Source: Sporomusa sphaeroides DSM 2875 (GTDB lineage: Bacteria; Bacillota; Negativicutes; Sporomusales; Sporomusaceae). From it: 64,000 nucleotides of DNA. The DNA is taken from the NCBI RefSeq assembly GCF_001941975.2, contig NZ_CP146991.1, positions 4,151,001 through 4,215,000 of the forward strand, written 5' to 3'. Under the pieces are notes generated by a model, which was not told where the DNA came from, made no database searches, and saw nothing but the letters and a program-made list of their open reading frames with translations. A program made the position numbers and the translations under genes. Shown in pieces: positions 20,246-29,352 of this stretch; the stretch's first letter is position 1, and the number at the start of each line of letters is the position of its first letter.

Positions 20246-21167
20246 TGATTCTGGCCTTGGGTTCCGGAATCAACAGTAGAATCAGGCCGGCAAACCGGTT
20301 GAAAAAGGGCAGCACCAGCAGCGAAGACAACACGTTAAATATCGTATGAATGGCCGCAACCTGGCTGCTGAAATCTGTGGCCCACCAGCCGGCAACGGCA
20401 ATCAGCAGCCCTGTCGCCGGAAAGAAAACCGCGGCTCCCGCCACATTGAGCAGAATATGCGACAAGGCAACCTGCCTGGCCGCAGTAGGCGCGGCAGCGC
20501 TGAAAACAATGGAAGATATACAGGAACCGATATTATTGCCATATACCACATAGGCGGCGGTCGTGATATCAACAAGCCCCCTGTCGGTCATCAGCATCAG
20601 GAGAGCCGTAGCGGCACTGCTGGATTGGAATACCGTCGTCGCAAGCACCCCGCCCCAGATGCCGTACAACGGCTGTTCCCGGGCCAGGACCAGATACTGG
20701 CTCATGGCCTGAAGCTGTGTCATGGCAGAAATGCCGGTAACCAGCAAATCGACCCCGGCCAGCATGCCAAACAGTCCGGCACACGCCAAGCTCACATATC
20801 TTAGCTTGCGGAACACACACAGCAGAACGGAAAGCAGCAGCAGCGGCAGCAGATACTCCAGCGGTACAGCCATATTCACCAGTTGTACGGTAGAGCAGGT
20901 GCCGATATTGGCTCCAAGCACAATCCCCAGCGCCTGCCGGAAAGTCATATAATCGGCACCGACAAGTCCGATGGTGATCAGACAGACGGTGGTGCTGCTT
21001 TGCAGCAGGGCGGCAGCAACGGCTCCCAGCACCAGACCGCGCCAGGGAGTGTTTGTCAGCCTGGCTAATGCCGCCTGTAATTGATGCCACAAGGCTTTCT
21101 TCAAACCATAGCGCATGACGAAAATACCGCCCAGCAGCATACCGATTCCCAGTAAGACATGGCTCAT
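20241..21167 (-). CDS. Na/Pi-cotransporter family protein
   Basis: A 308-residue membrane protein with the two inverted QSS repeats of the NaPi-II/NptA family: LLQSSTTV near residue 57 and VFQSSSAAT near 185, each followed by a GAN/GNN-IGTC/IGSC segment. It lacks the C-terminal PhoU-like domain found in many bacterial homologues, so it is the short form. It presumably moves phosphate or another anion with sodium across the inner membrane. The stop codon lies within the shared terminator. Confidence 0.85.
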   Translation of the reverse strand: MSHVLLGIGMLLGGIFVMRYGLKKALWHQLQAALARLTNTPWRGLVLGAVAAALLQSSTTVCLITIGLVGADYMTFRQALGIVLGANIGTCSTVQLVNMAVPLEYLLPLLLLSVLLCVFRKLRYVSLACAGLFGMLAGVDLLVTGISAMTQLQAMSQYLVLAREQPLYGIWGGVLATTVFQSSSAATALLMLMTDRGLVDITTAAYVVYGNNIGSCISSIVFSAAAPTAARQVALSHILLNVAGAAVFFPATGLLIAVAGWWATDFSSQVAAIHTIFNVLSSLLVLPFFNRFAGLILLLIPEPKARIK

Positions 21168-21426
21168 ATTTTACCCTCCAACATACAGTTGCCCTTAACA
21201 CCATATGTCGGCAGCCGGTGCTATATGAAATCCAATTCAGATTTTCTATTAGATTTGACACCAACAGCAAATACCCATGCGCGCGCAAAATTAACTTATT
21301 CCCGCATAGCAATATTATGGTAAAATTAGTTATAACCGCTGATAGGGTAATGAGCGGCAACGGAGATATGGTCTATAATATAAGCCTCCGCTTATACCCG
21401 TAAGTCGCGAAACGAGGAGTGTTACC

Positions 21427-22161
21427 ATGCTCATTTATGCGCACCGTGGTGCCCGGGGTTATGCCCCGGAAAACACCATGGCGGCTTTTCGTCAGGCGCT
21501 TGCCTGTAAGGCTGATGGGATTGAGCTTGACGTTCAGTTAACCAAAGACCGTCAGCTTGTAATTTGTCATGACCACTCTATTGACCGTACCAGTAATGGC
21601 TCCGGCTGGATCAAAAATTTCACGTTAGCCGAACTCAAAGCACTGGACTTCGGGTCCTGGTTTGCTCCGGCCTTTGCCGGTGAGCCCATTCCCACTTTGG
21701 AGGAATTTTGCCGGTGGTATGTAACTACACCGCTGCTGTTAAATATTGAAATCAAAAATGGCCCTGTTGTTTATAAAGGAATCGAAGAGCAAATGATCTA
21801 CCTGCTGAAGCGTATTTGCCCTAAAGATTTTGATTTGTATAACCGCGTTATAATCTCCTCTTTCTATCATCCGTCATTAGTTAAAATTAAACAAATCGAC
21901 AACCGGGTTAAAACTGGGGTCTTATTTGCCGACCATCCTGTGAATGTCCTCAGCCTGATTAAACAAACAAACGCCGACTACCTCCATCCACACTGGCATT
22001 ACCTCAACCGGAACTGGATTGAGGCAGCCCATGAAGCAGGCATCGGCGTTAACAGTTATACGATAAATACACAGGAAGAATTTGATTTTAGCTGTGCGCA
22101 GAATATCGACGGCCTGTTTAGTGATTATCCCGACCGGTTTACCGGTTCACGGATACCGTGA
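21427..22161 (+). CDS. Glycerophosphodiester phosphodiesterase
   Basis: A 244-residue GDPD enzyme that hydrolyses glycerophosphodiesters to glycerol-3-phosphate and an alcohol. The TIM barrel carries HRGARGYAPENT (catalytic His near residue 6, Glu in PENT), ELDVQLTKD metal ligands, the second catalytic histidine in ICHDHS, and a conserved NIEIK strand. There is no signal peptide, so it is cytoplasmic, UgpQ-like. CGAGGAG lies 7 bases before the ATG. A phosphate-uptake homologue diverges upstream, which is compatible with phosphate scavenging. Confidence 0.92.
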   Translation: MLIYAHRGARGYAPENTMAAFRQALACKADGIELDVQLTKDRQLVICHDHSIDRTSNGSGWIKNFTLAELKALDFGSWFAPAFAGEPIPTLEEFCRWYVTTPLLLNIEIKNGPVVYKGIEEQMIYLLKRICPKDFDLYNRVIISSFYHPSLVKIKQIDNRVKTGVLFADHPVNVLSLIKQTNADYLHPHWHYLNRNWIEAAHEAGIGVNSYTINTQEEFDFSCAQNIDGLFSDYPDRFTGSRIP

Positions 22162-22577
22162 CCAGACATGGCAAGCGCCGGCAGTTTCTGGGGCTAATTC
22201 TTTTTCGGAACAGCCGCAATATATACGCTGCTCAATTCATATGTGGATAAATAGTAGAATTAATGCTGCCAGTTTGCTTCCTCGCACATATTTACATATT
22301 ATTCCTTACGTTTTTAGACTTATCTTCTCACAATTTGATTTAAGAAGCAAAATGACTGTCCCCCCTGCTTGTCCCCTTGCTTCCCTCTTGTTTCTCCAGC
22401 ATTAGGCATTTTTGAAGTTGAAGTGGATAAACTTAAAACAATTAAGTAATTTTCCCGGCCATTGCGCCGGGCTTATTTTTTTGTGCATCAATCCCCTTTG
22501 ATGCTACTTGCCAGACCACTACCCTGGGGTGGTAGAAGCCTGCCGGACAAGTCAAGCAGACCCGGTGTGCCGGAAGC
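22162..22577. other. Intergenic region with no gene seen
   Basis: 416 bases between the GDPD and AraC genes. It holds only one clear feature, a terminator-like hairpin at 22454-22482. No credible reading frame with a ribosome site was found. Confidence 0.5.
22454..22482 (+). terminator. Rho-independent terminator
   Basis: CCCGGC pairs with GCCGGG around a 6-base spacer and is followed by a T-rich tail. It lies about 290 bases after the GDPD stop. Confidence 0.6.
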
Positions 22578-23399
22578 TCAGGAGCGGCAGCTGGCCGGGC
22601 GCAGTGTACTGGGAGAAAAGCCTGTACGTTTTTTGAATAGCTTACTGAAATAATAAGGGTCGGAGTAACCTACGCAAGCGGAAATATCCGTGACAGAGCA
22701 GGCTGTGGTATACAACATCTCGCGGGCACGCCGCACCCGGTGTTCAATCAGATATTCAAGCGGCGCCATACCGATATGCTTTTGAAACAAATAGGCAAAC
22801 TGTTTGCTGTTTAAACCATACTTTCTGGCCAATTTAGCCACAGTGAGCGGTTCCATGTAATGCTGCTTAATATATTCTACAGCCTGCTCCACCAGTTCCC
22901 GGCCCGGTTCGCTGTGGCGGCTGCCGGCGCAGGTCAGGCTTTCATCCAGAATGCTCAGAAACAGCGAGTGGGCCTGCAACGCCGACAAATTGCCGGGCGT
23001 TGTGCAGACATCATACAAGCGCTGCAGCAAATCATGAATACGCGGACTGTAGCCTGTATCAATCTGATAATGGGAAAATGCCTGGGGAAACTCGTTTTTG
23101 GCACTGTTGTCCACCTGATAATGGATGACCATATAATTCCATTCAGCACTCCCCACAACTTCTTTGTCCATTGATATATTCGGACCGCCGTGAAAAATTT
23201 TCCCCGGTTCCATCGTATAGGGCACACCGTCAAAAAACATTCTCGCCCGCCCCCTTAGGGGGAAAATCAAACCCGAGACCGGCGGCGTAAACATGCCAAA
23301 ACATCTCCCCCCCGGCGGCACAATCGCTCTGACCACATCAACAATTTGGAATCTATTGCGGGTAAAGTTTCCCGCTAACTGATTAATATCCACATGCAT
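22578..23399 (-). CDS. AraC family transcriptional regulator (probable siderophore-uptake activator)
   Basis: A 273-residue regulator. The N-terminal ~130 residues form a cupin-like ligand domain (PPGGRCFGMFTPPVSGLIFPL, then an MEPGKIFHGGPN turn). The C-terminal ~100 residues hold two helix-turn-helix motifs, LTVAKLARKYGLNSKQFAYLF and VTDISACVGYSDPYYFSKLF with frame variation, and the family signature. It diverges from the TonB-receptor operon across a 402-base control region with a Fur box and three direct repeats. Many AraC regulators of siderophore uptake (PchR, YbtA, Btr types) sense the imported siderophore; that role is inferred here. Confidence 0.88.
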   Translation of the reverse strand: MHVDINQLAGNFTRNRFQIVDVVRAIVPPGGRCFGMFTPPVSGLIFPLRGRARMFFDGVPYTMEPGKIFHGGPNISMDKEVVGSAEWNYMVIHYQVDNSAKNEFPQAFSHYQIDTGYSPRIHDLLQRLYDVCTTPGNLSALQAHSLFLSILDESLTCAGSRHSEPGRELVEQAVEYIKQHYMEPLTVAKLARKYGLNSKQFAYLFQKHIGMAPLEYLIEHRVRRAREMLYTTACSVTDISACVGYSDPYYFSKLFKKRTGFSPSTLRPASCRS

Positions 23400-23503
23400 T
23401 TTTTTCCCTCCCTGCTCACCTGTGGTCCTCTTTGCTATCCATATTTATTGGCAGGCAGTAACACCTGCAGCGTTTATTATAAATATAATGGCCAGATAGT
23501 AAA

Positions 23504-23518
23504 TGATAATCAATATCA
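23504..23518. promoter_or_regulatory. Fur box
   Basis: TGATAATCAATATCA matches the 7-1-7 Fur consensus (TGATAAT-N-ATTATCA) with a single mismatch. It sits about 105 bases upstream of the AraC start codon and about 280 upstream of the receptor gene. Confidence 0.7.
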
Positions 23519-23589
23519 TCTATTATAACTATAGTAATTTTAGCAGTGGATGTCAAACCTTTTGGCAACTGGAATGCGGCTGTTTTGGC

Positions 23590-23684
23590 AATATCTCCAT
23601 TTACTCAGCTTTTTACCTGAAATTTCGCCGTTTATTTTAGCCTTTTACTTGGAATCTCTCCATTTACGCCACCTTTTTAATTTG
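23590..23684 (+). repeat. Three degenerate ~31-bp direct repeats, candidate AraC-regulator sites
   Basis: Units at 23590-23619, 23620-23652 and 23653-23684 share a pattern close to AAT-TCTCCATTTA followed about 8 bases later by CTTTTTA. The spacing of 30-33 bases is near three helical turns, placing all copies on one DNA face. Confidence 0.55.
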
Positions 23685-23708
23685 TTATTCTATATGTACT
23701 AAGCATTT

Positions 23709-23727
23709 GATATTGATACTCACTCTC
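23709..23727 (+). promoter_or_regulatory. Second Fur-like site before the receptor gene
   Basis: GATATTGATACTCACTCTC matches 15 of 19 positions of the classical Fur consensus and lies 75 bases before the receptor start. Confidence 0.5.
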
Positions 23728-23801
23728 ATTTTTTTTTTGCACAGGCATTAATAGAAAACTAACGCCTGATTCTCTTTTCCACCCGCAAAGGAGCTGACAG
23801 T

Positions 23802-26063
23802 ATGAAAAAAAAATTGTCCCCAGCCAGAAAACGCTTGTTGTACGCCCTGGTCGGCAGCAGCCTGTTCTGGCACACGCCGGCATTTATCTATGCCGAAGAT
23901 ACGCCGGAAATCGTCCCCACAGCCGGCCGGACCGATACCCAAACGGCAGCTAAACCAACTGCCAAACAGCATGAATTTACGCTGGAGGGGATTGAAGTAA
24001 CCGCCAGCCGCCAAACACTTTCACCGGCCTACGCCGGCGGACAGGTAGCCCGCGGCGCCAATCTCGGCGTACTGGGCAACAGGGACTTTATGGACACGCC
24101 CTTTAGCGTCACCAGCTACACCGCCCGGATCATCGAAGACCAGCAGGCCAATACGCTGTACGACGTGCTGATCAACGATCCGTCCGTACGCTTTACCACC
24201 CCCACCGGCCAGGCTGCTGAATATTATAAAATCCGCGGCCTGGACGTAGCTATGGAACACCTTTATTTTAACGGCATGCCAGGATTGGCCCCCTACTATC
24301 GTGTTCCCGTTGAATTCCTTGAACGGGTTGAAGTGCTCAAAGGACCCGGTTCCCTGCTTTACGGCGGCGTGAATGCCTCGGTGGGCGGTGCAATCAACCT
24401 TGTTCCCAAACGCGCCGGCGCTGAGGATGTCACCAGTTTTACGACAAATTATACCTCTTCGTCCCACTGGGGCGGACATCTCGACCTTGGCCGGCGTTTT
24501 GGCCAAAACAAGGAATGGGGCATCCGCATCAACGGCCTGTACGTTGATGGTGACACCGAAACGGATGGGCAGTCGAGAGAACGGCTGCTGGGCTCTCTGG
24601 GTTTGGATTACCGCCATGACCGCTGGCGCCTGTCCCTGGATGCTTACGGCTCCCAGGATTATTATGAAAACGGCCTCATCTCCATGTATCAGTTGCAGAG
24701 CAATAATATTAAAGCACCTCACGGTTCGACCAATCTGCTTAAAGGCACTACCGGCGCTATCCGGAATAACGGGATTTTGTTTAAAGGCGAATACGACCTG
24801 CGGGAAAACCTAACCTCCTACTTCGGCTTTGGCAAGGCCGCCTCCAGAGCCACCGGCTTCGTCAACGGCAATCATATTTTGCTTGTCCAAGCCGATGGAA
24901 CCGCCTATCCCCGCAATCTCTTCAAACAGAACTTTTGGAACGACGCCACTTCTTCCGAACTAGGATTGCGCGGCAATTACCAGACCGGCTCGGTCAGGCA
25001 TCAGTTGGTTCTAAGCTCCAGCTTTCTTAATAATGAGTATTCGAGCACATTCAACCGTTATGTTACTACCCCTTACATGAGTGGTTACCCTATCAGTATC
25101 TATGATGACTCCTTCTCCTTCGCTGATTTATTTGACAAGGTGGCCTGGGCAGGCAAAGGCGGCAAGACGGCTACCTCGGACCTGGCCAGTTATCTGCTGG
25201 CCGATACCCTTTCCTTCCAGGAGGACAAGGTCCAGCTCACCTTGGGCGTGCGCCGGCAAAGTGTCAAAACAAAGAATTTCAATGCAGTCACCGGCGCCCG
25301 GACCGCCGAGCATGACGCCGATAAAACGCTGCCGCTGGTCGGCTTTGTCATCAAACCCTGGGGTAACTCGGTTGCACTCTATGGCAACTACATGGAAGCC
25401 CTTTCCCCCGGTGCGGAGGTCGGCGCCACCTTAGGCTATACGAACTCCGGCCAGCTAATGGCACCGTATACCAGCAAACAAAAAGAACTTGGCGTCAAAT
25501 GGGACAAAGGTAAATTCGCCAATACGCTGTCTGTGTTTCAAATCAACAGACCCAACACAATGATTGTTACCAACAGCCTCAATCAAAAAACCCAGACCTA
25601 TGACGGCGAACAGGAAAGCCGGGGTGTGGAATGGAACACCTTTGGCGAAATCGCTGAAAATGTACGCCTGTTGGGAGGCATCAGCTATCTGCAGGGTGAA
25701 ATAACTAACGCCGCTGATGCCGCAACAAAAGGCAACATCCCCTTCGGCATACCCAAATGGACGATGAACGCCGGTGTCGAGTGGGACACGCCCTGGAATA
25801 AGGATCTGACGCTGTCGCTGCGGGCCGTGTACACCGACTCCCAGTATATTAACAATGCCAATACCATCAAACTGCCGAGCTGGGTACGTTATGACATCGG
25901 TGCGCGCTATAAAACCGAGATCAATAACCTCCCGGTCACCTACCGGCTCAGTGTGGAAAACCTGTTTGACAAACAATACTGGGCAGGCGCTTTCAGCATG
26001 GAGGGTTTTGCCACATTAGGCGGCCCCCGCACCGTTAAGCTGTCGGCAACCATGCAGTTCTAA
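23802..26063 (+). CDS. TonB-dependent siderophore receptor (outer membrane)
   Basis: A 753-residue outer-membrane receptor. Signal peptide of about 31 residues (basic start, hydrophobic core, cut before EDTPEI). A short linker leads to a TonB-box-like region, then the plug domain (about 85-200, with SVTSYTARIIEDQQANTLYDVL and VLKGPGSLLYGG segments with frame variation). A 22-strand beta barrel follows, ending VKLSATMQF with the terminal phenylalanine required for outer-membrane insertion. Overall form is the FhuA/ferrichrome-iron type. It is the first gene of an eight-gene operon and lies behind Fur sites, so it is probably iron-repressed. Ligand is unknown; no TonB or ExbBD gene is in the window. 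Confidence 0.93.
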   Translation: MKKKLSPARKRLLYALVGSSLFWHTPAFIYAEDTPEIVPTAGRTDTQTAAKPTAKQHEFTLEGIEVTASRQTLSPAYAGGQVARGANLGVLGNRDFMDTPFSVTSYTARIIEDQQANTLYDVLINDPSVRFTTPTGQAAEYYKIRGLDVAMEHLYFNGMPGLAPYYRVPVEFLERVEVLKGPGSLLYGGVNASVGGAINLVPKRAGAEDVTSFTTNYTSSSHWGGHLDLGRRFGQNKEWGIRINGLYVDGDTETDGQSRERLLGSLGLDYRHDRWRLSLDAYGSQDYYENGLISMYQLQSNNIKAPHGSTNLLKGTTGAIRNNGILFKGEYDLRENLTSYFGFGKAASRATGFVNGNHILLVQADGTAYPRNLFKQNFWNDATSSELGLRGNYQTGSVRHQLVLSSSFLNNEYSSTFNRYVTTPYMSGYPISIYDDSFSFADLFDKVAWAGKGGKTATSDLASYLLADTLSFQEDKVQLTLGVRRQSVKTKNFNAVTGARTAEHDADKTLPLVGFVIKPWGNSVALYGNYMEALSPGAEVGATLGYTNSGQLMAPYTSKQKELGVKWDKGKFANTLSVFQINRPNTMIVTNSLNQKTQTYDGEQESRGVEWNTFGEIAENVRLLGGISYLQGEITNAADAATKGNIPFGIPKWTMNAGVEWDTPWNKDLTLSLRAVYTDSQYINNANTIKLPSWVRYDIGARYKTEINNLPVTYRLSVENLFDKQYWAGAFSMEGFATLGGPRTVKLSATMQF

Positions 26064-26190
26064 ATGAGCAAGGCTGCTGCTGCGGGAATCGATCCAGGGT
26101 AGTTCCAAATAGGTGCAGAAATTTTGAGGAATAAGCCGGCGTTGCTTCAGGGCGGGTTCATTCCAACCATACTCATATCGGAGGAACGGC

Positions 26191-27162
26191 ATGAAAAGAT
26201 TAATCGGACTCATCGTCTCACTCGCGCTGCTGACAGGCTTGCTAACCGGCTGCGCCGGCACTCCTGCGGCAACTGCGCCAGACAAGCCGGCGGCACAACG
26301 CACTGAGCCGGCGATGCATGCCGCATGGCCGCGGACGATTACAGACGCAGCCGGAAATAAAGTTATTTTAAAAGAGCCGCCGCAAAGAATAGCGATTCTT
26401 CATTCCCTGTATCTGGAATACTTTTTTGCCCTGGGAACACCGCCAATTGCGTCCATGGGTGCTTCGAAGGGAAACGCAATGAAGGCGTTGGCGGAATGGG
26501 AGACGCTTAAACCCTATGCAGGCACAGCCGCCATTATGGACTTAGGCAGTGCCCGCGAGTTGAACCTGGAGGCAATTTTAGCAGCAAATCCGGATGTCAT
26601 TGTTACTTTTAAAGGTCAGGGGCATTTAGCTGAAATTTATGACCAATTAGCACAGATTGCGCCTGTCATTCAAATTGATTTTAACGCTTCCTGGCAGGAC
26701 CAGACCCTGGCCTGCGCTGAAATTGTCGGGAGAGAAGCCTTTGCCCGGGGGTTCATTGCCGAAACTGAGACAAGCATTGCCACCGCCAAAGATAAGCTGA
26801 GCAGCCACCACAACAAAACAATTGCCCTGTTCCGCACAGATGGAAAATCATTTATCTCCCGCGGCAACAAGGAGTATTACGAAACTTTCGGAATTGCCAG
26901 GCCCCGGGGCTATCCGGATGATTATCAAACCTTATCCCTGGAGGCTGTCGCTGAGATGAATCCCGATTATATTGTTTTTCAGGATTCCACTCAAGCTGCG
27001 CAGACATTTGTGCAAGCGCAGGCAGCCTCCGCCGTCTGGCTGTCCCTGACGGCGGTAAAAAACGGACAGGTCATCTATTTTGACGATTCCCTCAATACCT
27101 TTGGACCTCTTGCCATGCGGGCTGCGGCTGACAAGCTGGTACAGATATTTTCAGAGAAATAA
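26191..27162 (+). CDS. FecB/BtuF-type ABC transporter substrate-binding lipoprotein
   Basis: A 323-residue lipoprotein. Lipobox LLTGC gives lipidated Cys21, followed by a Pro/Ala linker and a periplasmic-binding fold of the iron-chelate class (about 50-320) with PQRIAILHSLYLEY, the NPDVIVTF strand and a NPDYIVFQDS strand. It captures an iron chelate, haem or corrinoid in the periplasm and passes it to the FecCD permease pair encoded next. GGAGG lies 7 bases before the ATG. No terminator separates it from the receptor gene 127 bases upstream. Confidence 0.9.
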   Translation: MKRLIGLIVSLALLTGLLTGCAGTPAATAPDKPAAQRTEPAMHAAWPRTITDAAGNKVILKEPPQRIAILHSLYLEYFFALGTPPIASMGASKGNAMKALAEWETLKPYAGTAAIMDLGSARELNLEAILAANPDVIVTFKGQGHLAEIYDQLAQIAPVIQIDFNASWQDQTLACAEIVGREAFARGFIAETETSIATAKDKLSSHHNKTIALFRTDGKSFISRGNKEYYETFGIARPRGYPDDYQTLSLEAVAEMNPDYIVFQDSTQAAQTFVQAQAASAVWLSLTAVKNGQVIYFDDSLNTFGPLAMRAAADKLVQIFSEK

Positions 27163-27254
27163 TGAAAAACGGACACAGACTGTTTATATAGCCTGTGCCT
27201 GTTTTTGCTCGTTAAAAACGCTTTATCATTTACGAAAAGAGGCAAAATCCGGCT

Positions 27255-28298
27255 ATGAAACTGACATCCAAACCGGCCCGGACGGCTCAAATAAGTAAAA
27301 AAGGCCGCCCGTGGACAGCGTGGCTCATCATCGTAACAGGACCGGGGCTGCTGGCCCTGCTCATGGCGTTCTCCATCACTGAAGGGGCGGCGGAAATTCC
27401 GCTGTCTGCGGTATGGGAGGCCCTGTTTCATTTTGACGCAAAAAATACCCGGCATTTGATTATTGTTGATCTCCGCCTGCCCCGCGTTATTGCCAGCGCC
27501 CTGGCTGGCGCTGCTCTGGCCGTAGCAGGCGCCATCATGCAGGGCACAACCCGCAATCCCCTCGCCGATTCAGGACTAATGGGCCTGAACGCCGGCGCAG
27601 GTTTTGCCCTGGCCATTTGCTTTGCCTTCTTTCCGCACCTGGGCTATCTGCAAATTATCCTGTTTTCCTTTTTGGGCGCGGCTCTGGGTGCGGCGCTGGT
27701 GGGCGGCATCGCTGCCCTGCGCCGCGGCGGCGCTACGCCAATGCGGCTGGTATTGGCGGGGGCAGCGGTCAGCGCGCTGCTGGCGGCGCTCAGCCAGGGC
27801 ATTGCCCTGTATTTCAATGTCGCTCAAAATATGATGTTCTGGACGGCCGGCGGCGTGGCCGGTTCCAACTGGGAGCAAATCAAAATTATGGCACCCTGGA
27901 TACTCGGCGCGCTGTTGGGAGCCCTCACCCTTGCCCGCTCCGTCTCCCTGCTGAGCCTTGGCCAGGATGTAGCCAAGGGCCTGGGGCTGAATACGATGGT
28001 GAATCAGGTGCTGTGCTTGCTGGCCGTACTGATACTGGCGGGCGCCTCCGTTGCCGTCGTGGGTGCCGTTGGCTTTGTGGGCCTGATCATCCCTCATCTG
28101 GCGCGGTATTTTGTAGGCGTCGATTACTGCCGGGTTATCCCGGCCTCGGCGGTGTTGGGCGCACTGCTCCTGGTACTGGCCGATTTGGGCGCCAGGACGC
28201 TCAACCCGCCTTTTGAAACCCCTATCGGCGCACTGATCGGGCTAATCGGCGTCCCTTTCTTTTTATATCTTGCCCGCAAGCAAAGGATGGGACTATGA
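27255..28298 (+). CDS. FecCD-family ABC permease (first)
   Basis: A 347-residue inner-membrane permease with about nine to ten segments, of the iron-siderophore/B12 class. Recognisable segments are LRLPRVIASALAGAALAVAG, QGTTRNPLADSGLMGLNAGA and the C-terminal GLIIPHLARYFVG that contacts the ATPase. It pairs with the next permease as a heterodimer. The ATG has only a weak GAGG 13 bases upstream. Its stop overlaps the next start by 4 bases. The G+C content rises from here to about 31 kb compared with the flanks. Confidence 0.92.
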   Translation: MKLTSKPARTAQISKKGRPWTAWLIIVTGPGLLALLMAFSITEGAAEIPLSAVWEALFHFDAKNTRHLIIVDLRLPRVIASALAGAALAVAGAIMQGTTRNPLADSGLMGLNAGAGFALAICFAFFPHLGYLQIILFSFLGAALGAALVGGIAALRRGGATPMRLVLAGAAVSALLAALSQGIALYFNVAQNMMFWTAGGVAGSNWEQIKIMAPWILGALLGALTLARSVSLLSLGQDVAKGLGLNTMVNQVLCLLAVLILAGASVAVVGAVGFVGLIIPHLARYFVGVDYCRVIPASAVLGALLLVLADLGARTLNPPFETPIGALIGLIGVPFFLYLARKQRMGL

Positions 28299-29335
28299 TG
28301 ACAAACCAGCTGCAGGCAAACCAAACCTATAAAAGAAAAATTGCTGTGCGCCACACGGCCGTGATTGCCGGCTGCTCGGTGCTGCTCATACTTTCTTTCA
28401 TCATCAGCATGAACACCGGCTACACAAAACTGGCGCCGCTGGATACGCTGCGCACGCTGTTCGGCGGCGGCACGGCCAGGGAAAACCTGATTCTATTCGA
28501 TTTCCGGCTGCCCCGGATTGTGATTTCCATCCTGGTGGGGGCAGGGCTGGCGCTGTCCGGCTGCATCATCCAGGGCGTCGCCAAAAACGCGCTGGCCGAC
28601 CCGGGCCTGCTCGGCATTAACGCCGGCGCGGGCCTGATGGTCATCCTGTATGTGCTGTTCTTCGGGACCCAATCCTTGCTGTCGGTATTCACGCTGCCGT
28701 TTCTGGCACTGTTTGGCGCCGGCATAACGGCGGTGATCATCTATGCGCTGGCCTTCAAGAAAGCAGAAGGTGTAGCGCCCCTGCGCCTGATTTTAACCGG
28801 GGTGGCAGTACAGGCCGGCATTTCGTCCCTGACCACCGTGCTGGTAGTCAAGCTGGCTGACACTCAGTTTGACTTTGTAGCAACCTGGCAGGCAGGCAGT
28901 ATCTGGGCCAGCAACTGGAAATTCGTGCTGGCCTTGCTGCCTTGGCTGCTACTCCTAATTCCCTATGTATTGTTCAAATCCCGCGTGCTGGATGTGCTGA
29001 ATTTGGGGGACGATGTGGCCCACAGCCTGGGCGCGGCAGTGGAGCGGGAACGGCGCAGGCTGCTTGCCGCTGCGGTCGCGCTGGCTGCGGCCTGCGTGGC
29101 GGTCAGCGGCAGCATCAGCTTTGTGGGGCTGATCGCACCCCATCTGGCGCGCCGGCTGGTAGGCCCGAAGCATGGGATTTTGCTGCCCACCTGTGCGCTG
29201 ACAGGAGCGGTGCTGGTCTCGGCGGCAGATACCGCAGCCCGGATGATCCTGCAGCCTGCGGAAATTCCCACCGGCATCATGGTGGCCATTATCGGCGCAC
29301 CGTACTTCCTCTATCTTTTGATGAAAAGCCGCTAA
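28295..29335 (+). CDS. FecCD-family ABC permease (second)
   Basis: A 346-residue permease homologous to the preceding one: FRLPRIVISILVGAGLALSG, NALADPGLLGINAGAGL and GLIAPHLARRLVG. It starts with ATG overlapping the upstream stop (ATGATG), so translation is coupled. Together with the first permease it forms the translocation channel for the imported chelate. Confidence 0.92.
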   Translation: MMTNQLQANQTYKRKIAVRHTAVIAGCSVLLILSFIISMNTGYTKLAPLDTLRTLFGGGTARENLILFDFRLPRIVISILVGAGLALSGCIIQGVAKNALADPGLLGINAGAGLMVILYVLFFGTQSLLSVFTLPFLALFGAGITAVIIYALAFKKAEGVAPLRLILTGVAVQAGISSLTTVLVVKLADTQFDFVATWQAGSIWASNWKFVLALLPWLLLLIPYVLFKSRVLDVLNLGDDVAHSLGAAVERERRRLLAAAVALAAACVAVSGSISFVGLIAPHLARRLVGPKHGILLPTCALTGAVLVSAADTAARMILQPAEIPTGIMVAIIGAPYFLYLLMKSR

Positions 29336-29352
29336 CGAAAGGATGATCCAAG

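Larger units (their letters stand above)
23400..23801. promoter_or_regulatory. Divergent control region of the AraC gene and the uptake operon
   Basis: 402 bases, AT-rich. It contains a strong Fur box (23504-23518), three degenerate direct repeats (23590-23684), a second Fur-like site (23709-23727), a poly-T stretch and an AAGGAG ribosome site for the receptor gene. A sigma-A promoter for the receptor probably lies around 23675-23705, but the -10 is not clear. Confidence 0.6.
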
